A stretch of DNA of 64,000 nt from Mesorhizobium japonicum MAFF 303099 (GCF_000009625.1 NC_002678.2:1364001-1428000); one strand, 5' to 3'. Shown: positions 54,788-63,454, counted from the stretch's first letter. Notes: generated by a model from the sequence alone, not told the origin. Made by a program: numbers and translations.

Positions 54788-55786
54788 ATGGCAGTCACCC
54801 TTGACCAGACGATCGCACAGAAGCAGCACAGTTTCTTCTCGCGGCTGTTCTCCACCCAGACCTTCTGGGTGGTGATCGCCGTCATCCTCGCCTGCATTTT
54901 CCTGTCGTTCGCCACCGACGCCTTCGCAACGTCGAAGAACCTTTACAACATCACCCGCAACATCACCTTTGTCGCCATCGTCGCGCTCGGCATGACCTTC
55001 GTCATCATCACCGGCGGCATCGACCTGTCGGTCGGCTCGGTGCTGTGCCTGTCGTCGATGGTGCTGGCCGTCACCATGCATGCCGGCTACTCGATCGAAA
55101 TCGGCATCCTGGCCTCGATCGCCACCGCGCTCGCCATCGGCGCCTTCAACGGCATCCTGACCGCCTATCTCGGGTTTCCACCTTTCGTGGTGACGCTCGG
55201 CATGCTGTCGATTGCCCGCAGCCTGGCCATGGTCGCTTCCAACAACACCGTCGTCTTCCAGTTCGGCCCGGATCACGACAAGCTGCTGGCGCTCGGCGGC
55301 GGCGCCTGGGTGTTCGGCATCGCCAATCCGGTGCTCTACATGATCCTTTTGGCGCTGATCACCGGCTTCATCCTGCGCTGGACCAAGTTCGGCCGGCACA
55401 TCTTCGCCATTGGCGGCAACGAGCACGCGGCGACGCTGACCGGCGTCCCGGTGAAGCAGATCAAGGTCGCCGTCTACATGATATCGGCGCTGTCGGCGGG
55501 CATTGCCGGCATCATCCAGACCGGATGGCTCGGCGCCGTCACCACCAATCTCGGCACCGGCATGGAGCTGCAGGTGATCGCCGCCACCGTCATCGGCGGC
55601 GCCAACCTGGCCGGCGGCGTCGGCACCGCCTTCGGCGCCATTGTCGGTGCGGCTCTCATCGAGGTCATCCGCAACAGCCTTGGCCTGCTCGGCATCAATG
55701 CCTTCTGGCAAGGCACATTCATCGGCGGCGCCATCCTGCTGGCGGTGCTGTTCGACCGCATCCGCAATTTCAGGCGCAGCGACTGA
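54788..55786 (+). CDS. sugar ABC transporter permease, FrcC-like
   Basis: 332 residues. The RbsC/FrcC core is visible: ALGMTFVIITGGIDLSVGSV, IGAFNGILTAYLGFPPFVVT, LGMLSIARSLAMVASNNTVV, the coupling region GNEHAATLTGVPVKQIKVAV, and ATVIGGANLAGGVGTAFGAI. About ten transmembrane helices are expected. It forms a homodimeric channel with the preceding ATPase. A 14-bp perfect hairpin follows 9 nt after the stop. Confidence 0.92.
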   Translation: MAVTLDQTIAQKQHSFFSRLFSTQTFWVVIAVILACIFLSFATDAFATSKNLYNITRNITFVAIVALGMTFVIITGGIDLSVGSVLCLSSMVLAVTMHAGYSIEIGILASIATALAIGAFNGILTAYLGFPPFVVTLGMLSIARSLAMVASNNTVVFQFGPDHDKLLALGGGAWVFGIANPVLYMILLALITGFILRWTKFGRHIFAIGGNEHAATLTGVPVKQIKVAVYMISALSAGIAGIIQTGWLGAVTTNLGTGMELQVIAATVIGGANLAGGVGTAFGAIVGAALIEVIRNSLGLLGINAFWQGTFIGGAILLAVLFDRIRNFRRSD

Positions 55787-55795
55787 TTCAAGCGC

Positions 55796-55825
55796 CTTTC
55801 CTTCTCCCCTGGGGGAGAAGGAAAG
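55796..55825 (+). terminator. strong hairpin after the importer permease
   Basis: A perfect 14-bp stem CTTTCCTTCTCCCC / GGGGAGAAGGAAAG with a 2-nt TG loop, 9 nt past the stop. The core resembles the TTCTCCCC...GGGGAGAA hairpin in the A2M-pbpC gap. There is no T-run after it. Confidence 0.65.
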
Positions 55826-55992
55826 TGCCAGGCGTTATTCGTTTCACCTCCTATCGCTCAGTCTGAAAATCGGCCGAAGCGGCTCGCCTTGGTTATCGGC
55901 CAACAGCCGATGTCTTGACGGAAACCCGAAACCGGCCGCACAATCCTCGATGCAGGCGAAGGGAGGCCAGTCGTCTGCGGGAGGATATACCC

Positions 55993-56820
55993 ATGACGGA
56001 AGCGATCAGGCTCTACTGGGGCCGGTTCGGACATGTTTCTGTCCTGAATGTCGCAAGCGACTTCGTCACCCATGCCCATGTCGAGGCGCATCTCATCATC
56101 TGGCTCGAAGGCACCGCCGGCGAGATGACCATCGGCCGCGAGACGGTGCGGCTCGGACCCCGCACCGCCGCCGGCATCAATTCCTTCCAGCCGCACAGCC
56201 ATGTTCTTTCGCAAAACGGGACGCCCGGTCTGTTTCTCGCCTTCTACATCGATCCCGACTGGGCGCGCCGCCGCCGCGACCTGCCCTCTTCCGCGCCGCT
56301 GTTCGCCCAGGCCGCGATCACGCTGGAGCCCTGGCTGCACCAGGCCGCCGCCAGCCTGCTCGACCATCTGACCGACAATGAAAGCGTCGACGACGTCGCC
56401 AATTACGAGATCGAGCGCTTCATCGATTCGGTGCTCGATGCCGCCGATGCCTCGGCACCGCAGGAGGCGCGCACCCGCATCAACACCATGCAGGATTTCC
56501 GCGTCCGCAAGGCCATCCAGCTGATGAAGGCCAATGTCTGCGAGCGCATCTCCTTCGACGACGTGGCGCGCAGCGTCGGCCTGTCGCGGCCGCATTTCTT
56601 CGCCCTGTTCAAGGAACAGACCAATCTGACGCCAAATGTCTACTGGAACACGCTGCGCATGGAGGAAGCGGTGCGGCAGTTGCAGTGGTCGCAGGAGCCG
56701 CTGATTTCGGTCGCCTGCAATCTCGGCTTCACCACGCAAGGCAATTTCTCGCGTTTCTTCCGCGACCATGTCGGCGTGCCGCCGACGCTCTACCGCGAGG
56801 CCGCGCGGGCGAATGCCTGA
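55993..56820 (+). CDS. AraC-family transcriptional regulator
   Basis: 275 residues from ATG 55993, preceded by GGGAGGATATACCC. An N-terminal cupin-like ligand-binding region (HVEAHLIIWLEGTAGEMTIG; AGINSFQPHSH) is followed by a C-terminal double helix-turn-helix: RISFDDVARSVGLSRPHFFA and then PLISVACNLGFTTQGNFSRF, the AraC signature. It lies 119 nt upstream of the SRPBCC/molybdenum-hydroxylase operon on the same strand and is the likely activator of that operon (inference). Confidence 0.92.
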   Translation: MTEAIRLYWGRFGHVSVLNVASDFVTHAHVEAHLIIWLEGTAGEMTIGRETVRLGPRTAAGINSFQPHSHVLSQNGTPGLFLAFYIDPDWARRRRDLPSSAPLFAQAAITLEPWLHQAAASLLDHLTDNESVDDVANYEIERFIDSVLDAADASAPQEARTRINTMQDFRVRKAIQLMKANVCERISFDDVARSVGLSRPHFFALFKEQTNLTPNVYWNTLRMEEAVRQLQWSQEPLISVACNLGFTTQGNFSRFFRDHVGVPPTLYREAARANA

Positions 56821-56939
56821 GCCCGCCTGCCGGGCCTGAATTTTCAGACTCCTTGATACGCGCACAAGACGCATTGATAAGCGTCACTCGGGCCACCGCC
56901 CTACCCTTGCCCGACTGTCGCATTCGCAAGGGACGTCCT

Positions 56940-57383
56940 ATGGCAAAAGTCACCATCTCCAGCGTCATCGACGCGCCGGTCGAAAAGGTCTGGGCGCGCA
57001 TACGCGACTTCAACGGACTGCCATGCTGGCATCCGCGCATGGTCGAAAGCCATATCGAGGACGGCAAGAACGCCTCGACGATCGGCTGCGTGCGCAATTT
57101 CGAGCTGATCACCGGCGCGCGGCTGCGCGAAAAACTGCTCGACTTTTCTGATGAGAATTTTCTCGTCAGCTATTCCATCCTGGAAACGCCGCAGCCGCTG
57201 ACCAACCACAAGGCGACGCTGCAATTGCGCCGCGTCACCGACGGCGACCGCACCTATGCCGAATGGACCGCCAGCTTCGACGCCGCCCCTGAAGAAGCCG
57301 ACAAGATCGCCGCCGGCATGGGCGCCAATGTCTTCCAGGGCGGCTTCAACGCCCTGAAGAGCCATTTTTCTGGCCAGGACTGA
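56940..57383 (+). CDS. SRPBCC (polyketide-cyclase/PYR-like) protein, possibly CoxG-like
   Basis: 147 residues from ATG 56940. The START/Bet v1-like fold is visible: VTISSVIDAPVEKVWARIRD, FNGLPCWHPRMVESHIED and a C-terminal amphipathic helix (GGFNALKSHF). Such domains bind hydrophobic ligands. CoxG, another SRPBCC protein, is encoded with CO dehydrogenase and helps to place that enzyme at the membrane. Here the gene starts a molybdenum-hydroxylase operon and lies 15 nt before the FAD-subunit gene, so an accessory or substrate-handling role is plausible but not shown. Confidence 0.82.
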   Translation: MAKVTISSVIDAPVEKVWARIRDFNGLPCWHPRMVESHIEDGKNASTIGCVRNFELITGARLREKLLDFSDENFLVSYSILETPQPLTNHKATLQLRRVTDGDRTYAEWTASFDAAPEEADKIAAGMGANVFQGGFNALKSHFSGQD

Positions 57384-57398
57384 GAACAGGAGCGTTCC

Positions 57399-58193
57399 AT
57401 GGCGCTTGCCCTCCAGACTTTCCCGACCGTCAAGGATGCCAACGCGGCACTGAAGGCGGCCGGGACCCGCTATCTCGGCGGGGGCACACTCGTGGTCCGC
57501 GCGGCCAATGAAGGTGATGTTTCGGTCTTCGCCCTTGTCAGATCGACCGACCCGACGCTCAGGGGGATAGCGGTCGCCGACGGCAAGGCCCGCATCGGCG
57601 CATCGGTGACGATGGCGGCGATCGCCCGCCATCCGGAGCTTGGCGCGCTCGCCAAGGCCGCACGCGCCGTCGGCGGTCCGGCGATCCGCAACATGGCGAC
57701 CATCGGCGGCAATCTGTTCGCGCCGGCGCCCTATGGCGACTTCGCCGTGGCCTTGCTGGCGCTCGACGCCACGGTCGGCACCGAGGATGGCGAATTGCCG
57801 ATCGAGATCTTCCTGGCCAGGCGGGACGGCAGCCGCTCCATCGTCACGTCAGTCAGTTTCACACTGCCAAAGGCCGACGGCTTCCGTTTCCTGAAAGTGT
57901 CGCGGGTCAAGCCCAAAGGCGTTTCGGTGCTCAGCATCGCGGCCGTTCTGGAACGGGCTGCCGACGGCACCGTGTCCTCGGCACGGATCGCGCTTGGCTG
58001 CATGGCGGACCGGCCGGTGCGTGCCAAGGCGGCGGAAAAGGCGCTCGAGGGGAAGAAACTCGACCAGAATGGCATCGCGGCAGCACTGGCCGCTGCCACC
58101 GAGGGCATCGCGCCGATCACCGATCCGATCGCTAGCGCCTGGTACCGCGCTGAAGTCCTGCCGGTCCATCTCGGCCGGCTGCTGCTGACCTGA
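57399..58193 (+). CDS. molybdenum hydroxylase FAD-binding (medium) subunit
   Basis: 264 residues. The FAD-binding motifs of the CoxM/XdhB family are visible: RYLGGGTLVVR (about residues 24-34) and the strongly conserved TIGGNLFAPAPYGD (101-114), followed by the C-terminal CO-dehydrogenase flavoprotein domain (FLKVSRVKPKGVSVLSIAAV). It takes electrons from the 2Fe-2S subunit and passes them to the final acceptor. It precedes the Fe-S subunit gene. The N-terminus is slightly shorter than in CoxM (about 288). Confidence 0.93.
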   Translation: MALALQTFPTVKDANAALKAAGTRYLGGGTLVVRAANEGDVSVFALVRSTDPTLRGIAVADGKARIGASVTMAAIARHPELGALAKAARAVGGPAIRNMATIGGNLFAPAPYGDFAVALLALDATVGTEDGELPIEIFLARRDGSRSIVTSVSFTLPKADGFRFLKVSRVKPKGVSVLSIAAVLERAADGTVSSARIALGCMADRPVRAKAAEKALEGKKLDQNGIAAALAAATEGIAPITDPIASAWYRAEVLPVHLGRLLLT

Positions 58194-58253
58194 AATCACC
58201 GTTGGGGGGCGCGCGTCTGTCCGATCCGTCGGGCAGGCGCGCAAGGAGGAAAC

Positions 58254-58736
58254 ATGGCGAAGGTCCCGGTTCAATTCATACTCAACGGCTCCGAGAAAGC
58301 CGAATTCATCGACAGCGGCACGACGCTGCTCAACGCTTTGCGCGACAAGATCGGCGACACCTCGCCGAAAGGCGGCTGCCACCAGGGCACATGCGGCGCC
58401 TGTTCGGTCATCATCGACGGCGAACTCAGGCTCTCCTGCCTGACGCTGGCCGAAACCTGCGATGGCGCTGCCATCACCACGACATCCGGCCTTGCCGAAG
58501 GTGGCGTGCTGCATCCGCTGCAGCGCGCCTTCCTCGACACATTCGCCACGCAATGCGGCTTCTGCACGCCGGGCATGATCATGGCCGCCAAGGTGCTTCT
58601 CGACCAAACGCCCAATCCCAGCCGCGACGAGGTGGTGGAAGCGCTGTCGGGCAACATCTGCCGCTGCACCGGCTACGAGCCAATCATCCAGGCGGTGCTC
58701 ACGGCGGCCCGCGCCAATTCGCAGAACGCAGCCTAG
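58254..58736 (+). CDS. molybdenum hydroxylase 2Fe-2S (small) subunit
   Basis: 160 residues. A plant-type [2Fe-2S] site (C42, C47, C50, C62; GGCHQGTCGACSV) is followed by the second, helical [2Fe-2S] site (C101, C104, C136, C138; CGFCTPGMIM and GNICRCTGY). This is the complete CoxS/XdhC-type electron relay from the molybdenum centre to FAD. ATG 58254 follows AAGGAGG. The TAG stop codon lies in a palindromic repeat that separates this gene from the large subunit. Confidence 0.95.
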   Translation: MAKVPVQFILNGSEKAEFIDSGTTLLNALRDKIGDTSPKGGCHQGTCGACSVIIDGELRLSCLTLAETCDGAAITTTSGLAEGGVLHPLQRAFLDTFATQCGFCTPGMIMAAKVLLDQTPNPSRDEVVEALSGNICRCTGYEPIIQAVLTAARANSQNAA

Positions 58737-58850
58737 AGCCGGATGATTTCAGGTCTGTTCGACCTGAAATCTGAATCCGGCTCTAAATCAAAGAGATAGA
58801 GCATGATGTCGTCCGAAAACCGCTTCACACTTTTCGACATCATGCTCTGA
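58734..58850. repeat. rhizobial palindromic intergenic element, copy 2
   Basis: Same family as copy 1 (40644-40760), in opposite orientation on the plus strand. It starts TAGAGCCGGATGATTTCAGG, whose TAG is the stop codon of the 2Fe-2S subunit gene, and ends in CATCATGCTCT. It fills the gap to the large-subunit gene, whose GGGAAG ribosome binding site starts right after the element. Confidence 0.85.
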
Positions 58851-58861
58851 GGGAAGCAATG

Positions 58862-60229
58862 ATGGAACTGCGCAAGAACTACTTCGCCGATGTCCGCAAG
58901 GACGATCTGCACGAGATCGGCCAGCCCCGGCCCCGTTCGGATTCACCCGGCCACGTCACCGGCAAGACCGCCTTTTTCGCCGACCGCAGCTTTCCCGGCA
59001 TGCTGCACCTGAAGATGGTGCGCAGCCCGCACCACCACGCCCGCATCCGCTCGATCGACACCTCGGAGGCCGAAAAGCACCCTGGCGTGGTCAAGGTGCT
59101 GACCGCCAAGGACGTGCCGCACAATGTCTACACCATCCTGATCCTGATCCAGATCGGCCCGGAGGACGAGACGGTGCTGGCCGACGGCAAGGTGCGCTGG
59201 AAAGGCGAGGCCGTGGTGGCGGTGCTGGCCGAGACCGAGCGCGCCGCGCAAGAGGCCGCCGCCAAGGTCAAGATCGACTACGAAGTGCTGCCGGCCGTCT
59301 TCGACATGGAGGAAGCGCTGAAGCCCGGCGCGCCGCTGGTCAACGAATATCACGGCCAGAACTATTACCTTTATGACAGCGGCGAGTGCCGCAAGGTGCG
59401 TTTCGGCGATGTCGAGGCGGGCTTCGCCGGCGCCGATCACATACTGGAGCAGAGCTACCAATCCTCGCCGATCGAGCATGCGCCGACCGAGACCACCGGC
59501 TGCGTGGTGGCGCCCGAGGGCAATGACCGCTTCACCTGCTACACCAACACGCAGGCGATGTTCTTCACCCTCGACAACACCTCGATCATCCTGCAGATGC
59601 CGGGCTCGAAGCTGCATTTCGTCGGCGGCACCGTCGGCGGCGGTTTTGGCGGCAAGGTCGACGTCATCGTCGAGCCCATCGCCATTCTCGGCGCCAAGCT
59701 AACAGGACGACCGGTCTGTTTTATCTACAGCCGCGAGGAGGAGATGCAGATCTCCTCGCCTCGCGCCGCCGAGAAGGTCGTCATCAAGGACGGCGTCATG
59801 AAGGACGGCCGCATCGTCGCGCGAAAGGTCACCGGCTACACCGATGCCGGCGCCTATTCGCGCCACTCGCCCTATGGCGCGCAGAAGGGTGCCGGGCACT
59901 ATCCCGGCCCTTACACCATTCCCAATGTCTGGATCGACACTTATTGCGTCTACACCAACCGCACGCCGTCCTCGGCCATGCGCGGCTTCGGCGTCACCAT
60001 CGGCGACTTCGCACTGGAGGTGCAGATGGACAAGCTGGCGCGGTTGATCGGCATGGACCCGCTCGAATTCCGCTTCATCAACGCCTATCGCGACGGCGAC
60101 ATGAAGGCGCACCGCCAGCCGACCGAGGGGGCGGCACTCATCGAGTGCATGCAGGAAGCCTCGCGCGCCGCCAACTGGCCGGTGGCGGAGAAATATATGG
60201 CGATGTCCTCCTACAGGAAGGGAGCCTGA
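58862..60229 (+). CDS. molybdenum hydroxylase large subunit, N-terminal half (NdhL-like)
   Basis: 455 residues from ATG 58862 (an adjacent ATG at 58859 is less well spaced from GGGAAG). The N-terminal aldehyde-oxidase/xanthine-dehydrogenase a/b hammerhead domain (GKTAFFADRSFPGMLHLKMV) is followed by the first molybdopterin-binding domain with GGTVGGGFGGK (about 257-266) and the active-site loop SSAMRGFG (about 370-377). That loop is of the hydroxylase type, not the cysteine-bearing loop of CO dehydrogenase. The protein stops where a normal 750-790-residue large subunit would continue; the rest is encoded by the next gene. The same split is known in Eubacterium barkeri nicotinate dehydrogenase (NdhL/NdhM). 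Confidence 0.9.
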   Translation: MELRKNYFADVRKDDLHEIGQPRPRSDSPGHVTGKTAFFADRSFPGMLHLKMVRSPHHHARIRSIDTSEAEKHPGVVKVLTAKDVPHNVYTILILIQIGPEDETVLADGKVRWKGEAVVAVLAETERAAQEAAAKVKIDYEVLPAVFDMEEALKPGAPLVNEYHGQNYYLYDSGECRKVRFGDVEAGFAGADHILEQSYQSSPIEHAPTETTGCVVAPEGNDRFTCYTNTQAMFFTLDNTSIILQMPGSKLHFVGGTVGGGFGGKVDVIVEPIAILGAKLTGRPVCFIYSREEEMQISSPRAAEKVVIKDGVMKDGRIVARKVTGYTDAGAYSRHSPYGAQKGAGHYPGPYTIPNVWIDTYCVYTNRTPSSAMRGFGVTIGDFALEVQMDKLARLIGMDPLEFRFINAYRDGDMKAHRQPTEGAALIECMQEASRAANWPVAEKYMAMSSYRKGA

Positions 60230-60230
60230 T

Positions 60231-61235
60231 ATGGCGATCCGGCGCGGACGCGGCGTTGCCGCCATCAACTATCCCACCGGCATGAATCTCGGCGGCGACC
60301 CGACCCAGGCGCTGGTGCATTCGACGCCGACCGGCAATTTCATGGTGACGCTGTCATCGGTCGATCTCGGCCAGGGCATGAAGCAGATCATGGCGCAGAT
60401 CTGCGCCGAGACCATCGGCGTGCCCACCGACCGCGTCGTCGTCGACACCGCCGACACCGACACCGGTCCGCATTGCATGGGCACCTTCGCCTCGCGCGGC
60501 ACCCACCGCGCCGGCAATGCCGTCATCCAGGCGGCCAGGGAAGCGCGCCAGGTGATGCTGGAAGTGGCGGCCGAGGAATTGGAAGTGAATGCTTCCGATC
60601 TCGAGACCGACGGCCAGGGCAACATTCTGGTCAAGGGCGCACCGCAAAAGTCGATCTCGATCTTCGATGTCGCGCTGTCCGCCCATTTCAAGCGCGGCCG
60701 CTCGATATCGGGCCGCGGCATGTTCCTGATCCCGCGCTCCTATCCGGAGAAGGAAACCGGCGCGATGAAGCCCTCGACCTGTTACGCCCACGCCTGCACC
60801 GTGGCCGAGGTCGAGGTCGACGACGAGACCGGTGAGGTCACGGTTTTAACGGTCAAGAACGTCTTCGAGATCGGCCGCGCGCTGAATCCGAAAATGGTCG
60901 AGCAACAGCTGGTCGGCGGTTCTTGGATGGGCATCAGCCACGCGCTCTACGAAACCACCGAGCCCTATTATCCCAACCGCGACCATGGCGGCACCGACTT
61001 CAACCAGTATCTTATGCCGGGGCCTGGCGATCTCGCGCAGACCGAGATCATCGTCCTGGAACGACCCTCGGCCGATGGGCCTTACGGCGCCAAGGGACCG
61101 GGCGAAATGTGCGCCAACCCGCAGATCCCGGCGGTCGCCAACGCCGTCTTCGACGCCGTCGGCGTGCGCATCGACACGCTGCCGATCACGCCGGAGCGCA
61201 TCCTGCGCGCGCTCAAGGCGCAAGCGGCGAACTGA
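60231..61235 (+). CDS. molybdenum hydroxylase large subunit, C-terminal half (NdhM-like)
   Basis: 334 residues from ATG 60231, one nucleotide after the preceding TGA, with a strong GGAAGGGAG ribosome binding site inside the end of that gene. This argues for a real separate gene rather than a frameshift. It carries the second molybdopterin-binding domain: SVDLGQGMKQIMAQICAE, DTDTGPHCMGTFASRGTH and, near the end, GAKGPGEMCANP, in which Glu292 is the expected catalytic base next to molybdenum. Both halves must assemble to form the active site. It is followed 1 nt later by the AAA+ ATPase gene. Confidence 0.9.
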   Translation: MAIRRGRGVAAINYPTGMNLGGDPTQALVHSTPTGNFMVTLSSVDLGQGMKQIMAQICAETIGVPTDRVVVDTADTDTGPHCMGTFASRGTHRAGNAVIQAAREARQVMLEVAAEELEVNASDLETDGQGNILVKGAPQKSISIFDVALSAHFKRGRSISGRGMFLIPRSYPEKETGAMKPSTCYAHACTVAEVEVDDETGEVTVLTVKNVFEIGRALNPKMVEQQLVGGSWMGISHALYETTEPYYPNRDHGGTDFNQYLMPGPGDLAQTEIIVLERPSADGPYGAKGPGEMCANPQIPAVANAVFDAVGVRIDTLPITPERILRALKAQAAN

Positions 61236-61236
61236 G

Positions 61237-62118
61237 ATGCCCGAGGTTAACGCCGAGACTGTCGCGACCTCGGCGGAGGCGGTGGCGCAGCACCTTGCCG
61301 CCTCGCGCTATCTGGCCGACGACAGCCTGGCCACCGCCATCTTCCTTGCGATACGCCTGGGCAAGCCGCTGCTGCTCGAAGGCGCGCCAGGCGTCGGCAA
61401 GACCGAAGCGGCCAAGGCGATCGCCGAGCTGCTCGGCCGCGATCTGGTGCGGCTGCAATGCTATGAAGGCATCGATGCCGCGCATGCGCTGTACGAATGG
61501 AACTACCAGCGCCAGCTGCTCGCCATCCGTCATGCCGGCGAGCATGAGATCGACATCTATGACGACCGTTTTTTGATCGCTCGCCCGCTCCTGCAGGTGC
61601 TGAAGGCGCCGCAGCAGCGCGTGCTGCTGGTCGATGAGATCGACCGATCCGATCACGAGTTCGAAGCGCTGCTCTTGGAATTCCTCTCCGATTTCCAGAT
61701 CAGCATTCCCGAGCGCGGCACCATCCGCGCCGCCGCCCAGCCGATCGTCATCCTGACCTCGAACCGCACCCGCGAACTCGCCGAAGCGCTGCGCCGGCGC
61801 TGCGTCTACCACTGGATCGGCTACCCCGATGCCGAGCGCGAGGCCGCCATCATCATGCTGCGCGCCGGCGATGTCGCCGAGGCCACCGCACGCGCCGTGG
61901 CGGCAGCCGTGCAGACCATCCGTGCCCGGCCGCTGGCCAAGCCGCCCGGCATCGCCGAGGCGGTCGAGTGGGCCAATGCCGCGACCATCCTCGAAAAAGG
62001 CGGCAGCCCCTGGCCGGAAGCCTTCCGCCGCGCCATCGGCGTATTGATCAAGGACGAGGAGGACCTGTCCTACATCGCGCCTGAGCTCGGCCGGATTGTC
62101 GAGGAGGCGCTGGTGTGA
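61237..62118 (+). CDS. MoxR-type AAA+ ATPase (CoxD-like maturation chaperone)
   Basis: 293 residues from ATG 61237. Walker A is EGAPGVGKTEAAK, Walker B is VLLVDEIDRSDHEFEALLLE, and sensor 1 is VILTSNRTRELAEALRRRC, all typical of MoxR AAA+ proteins. In CO dehydrogenase operons CoxD of this family works with VWA protein CoxE to insert sulfur/copper into the active site. The same pairing next to a molybdenum hydroxylase here suggests a maturation role for this enzyme (inference). It starts 1 nt after the large-subunit gene. Confidence 0.92.
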   Translation: MPEVNAETVATSAEAVAQHLAASRYLADDSLATAIFLAIRLGKPLLLEGAPGVGKTEAAKAIAELLGRDLVRLQCYEGIDAAHALYEWNYQRQLLAIRHAGEHEIDIYDDRFLIARPLLQVLKAPQQRVLLVDEIDRSDHEFEALLLEFLSDFQISIPERGTIRAAAQPIVILTSNRTRELAEALRRRCVYHWIGYPDAEREAAIIMLRAGDVAEATARAVAAAVQTIRARPLAKPPGIAEAVEWANAATILEKGGSPWPEAFRRAIGVLIKDEEDLSYIAPELGRIVEEALV

Positions 62119-62151
62119 GCCGCGAGGTCATTTCGCAACGCTGGCGGGACA

Positions 62152-62311
62152 GCGCCCCCCTCTGTCCTGCCGGACATCTCCCCCACAAGGGGGGAGATCA
62201 GATGCCACGTTGGCTTTCGCCAATCTTCAGCGCTGCAGAATTGAGCGGCGCGCCAAAGCTGCCAATCTCCCCTCTCGTGGGGGAGATGTCCGGCAGGACA
62301 GAGGGGGGCGC
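62152..62311. repeat. 160-bp palindromic MITE-like element between AAA+ and VWA genes
   Basis: Terminal inverted repeats of 47 bp (62152-62198 and 62265-62311) match at about 45 of 47 positions. The arms begin GCGCCCCCCTCTGTCCTGCC and contain a further small palindrome (ATCTCCCCC...GGGGGAGAT). The 66-nt centre encodes nothing visible. From memory this type is abundant in Mesorhizobium. It ends 7 nt before the start of the VWA gene. Confidence 0.85.
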
Positions 62312-62317
62312 GAAGGA

Positions 62318-63454
62318 ATGATGCGTGGGGAAAGCTTGCCCCGAGCCGCCGCGCCGTTCTTCGGCTTCGCGAGGCTGCTTCGCCATCACGCCTTCCCCAT
62401 CGCCCCCGAGCAGGTCACCGGCTTCATGAAAGCCGTGACGCTTCTGGGCCCCCGCTCGATGAACGACATCCGCGAGGCGGCGCTTGCGACGCTAGCGCCC
62501 CCGCCCGACCGCCACGGCGAATTCGACGCGCATTTCCGCGCCTATTTCTACAACGGCACCAAGCCTTCGATCGAAGGCGAAAAGGACGACGAAACCCGCA
62601 TCAAGGACGATCGCGGCACGCGCGAGGAAGAAGATCAGACTGTCCGCAAGGAGGAAGGTGGCGAGCTATCCTCCGCACTGGAACAGTTGAGCACACGCGA
62701 CTTCCAGCGCGACGACGACAGGCTGGCCGCCTTTCGCCGAAAACTGTCCTCCGCTCTCCCCGCCCGCCGCTCTTTCCGCACCGTGCGCACCCCTTCGCGT
62801 GGCAAGCTCGACCTGCGCCGCTCGCTCAGGGAAATCGTCAGCGCCGACGGTGACGTGCCCTCGCCGCTGCTGCGCCGCCGCCAGACCGTGCCGCGCAAGC
62901 TGCTGCTCTTGATCGACGTCTCCGGCTCGATGAAGCTGCACACGGCGGACTATCTCAAGCTGGCGCATGCCGCCGTGCAAGGTGCTGACCGCGCCGAGAT
63001 CTTTACCTTCGGCACGCGGCTCACCCGCATCACCTCGGCGCTGCGCATCCGCGACCGCAACCAGGCGCTGGCCCGCGCGGCGGCGCAGGTCGATGACTGG
63101 GACGGCGGCACGCGCATGGGGCCGACACTGCTTGCCTTCCTCTCCGTTCCGCGCTTCTCGTCCTTCGCGCGTGGAGCAGCGGTCGTCATCCTGTCCGACG
63201 CGCTGGAGCGCGGCGACCATGCCGAACTGGAGACAGCGATGCGCAGGCTGAGCGCCCGCGCCTTCCGGCTGTCGCTGGCCACGCCCTTGGCCGGCGACCC
63301 GCGCTTCCGGCCGGCAACGGCGGCGCTGCGCGCCATCCTGCCTGACCTCGACGACCTCATCGACGGCTCGTCGCTGACCAGCCTGACCGATTTCATCCTG
63401 TCGCTCGCCCGCCCTGCCCCCACGGCTTCGACAATCTGGAAAAGGGTATCGTGA
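62318..63454 (+). CDS. VWA domain protein, CoxE-like
   Basis: 378 residues from ATG 62318 (ATG 62321 is equally possible; GAAGGA at 62312-62317 suits the latter better). The N-terminal half is charged. The C-terminal von Willebrand factor A domain has the MIDAS motif LLIDVSGSMK (DxSGS), then WDGGTRMGPTLLAFL with the conserved Thr, and VVILSDALERGD. It is the family partner of the MoxR-type ATPase. Its original 5' end may have been altered by the palindromic element just upstream: a GTG overlapping the ATPase stop (62115) leads only into the element. It overlaps the amidohydrolase start by one nucleotide. Confidence 0.9.
   Translation: MMRGESLPRAAAPFFGFARLLRHHAFPIAPEQVTGFMKAVTLLGPRSMNDIREAALATLAPPPDRHGEFDAHFRAYFYNGTKPSIEGEKDDETRIKDDRGTREEEDQTVRKEEGGELSSALEQLSTRDFQRDDDRLAAFRRKLSSALPARRSFRTVRTPSRGKLDLRRSLREIVSADGDVPSPLLRRRQTVPRKLLLLIDVSGSMKLHTADYLKLAHAAVQGADRAEIFTFGTRLTRITSALRIRDRNQALARAAAQVDDWDGGTRMGPTLLAFLSVPRFSSFARGAAVVILSDALERGDHAELETAMRRLSARAFRLSLATPLAGDPRFRPATAALRAILPDLDDLIDGSSLTSLTDFILSLARPAPTASTIWKRVS

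Noticed and set aside
54704..55711. A 335-codon minus-strand frame
   Set aside because: It is antisense to the importer permease, which has obvious family motifs and a proper start.
60200..60240. The large-subunit split as a frameshift or sequencing error
   Set aside because: The second gene has its own ATG and a strong GGAAGGGAG ribosome binding site, and the break falls between domains as in NdhL/NdhM.
57399..61235. Aerobic CO dehydrogenase (coxMSL)
   Set aside because: The active-site loop reads AMRGFG instead of the cysteine-bearing CO-dehydrogenase motif, and the large subunit is split.
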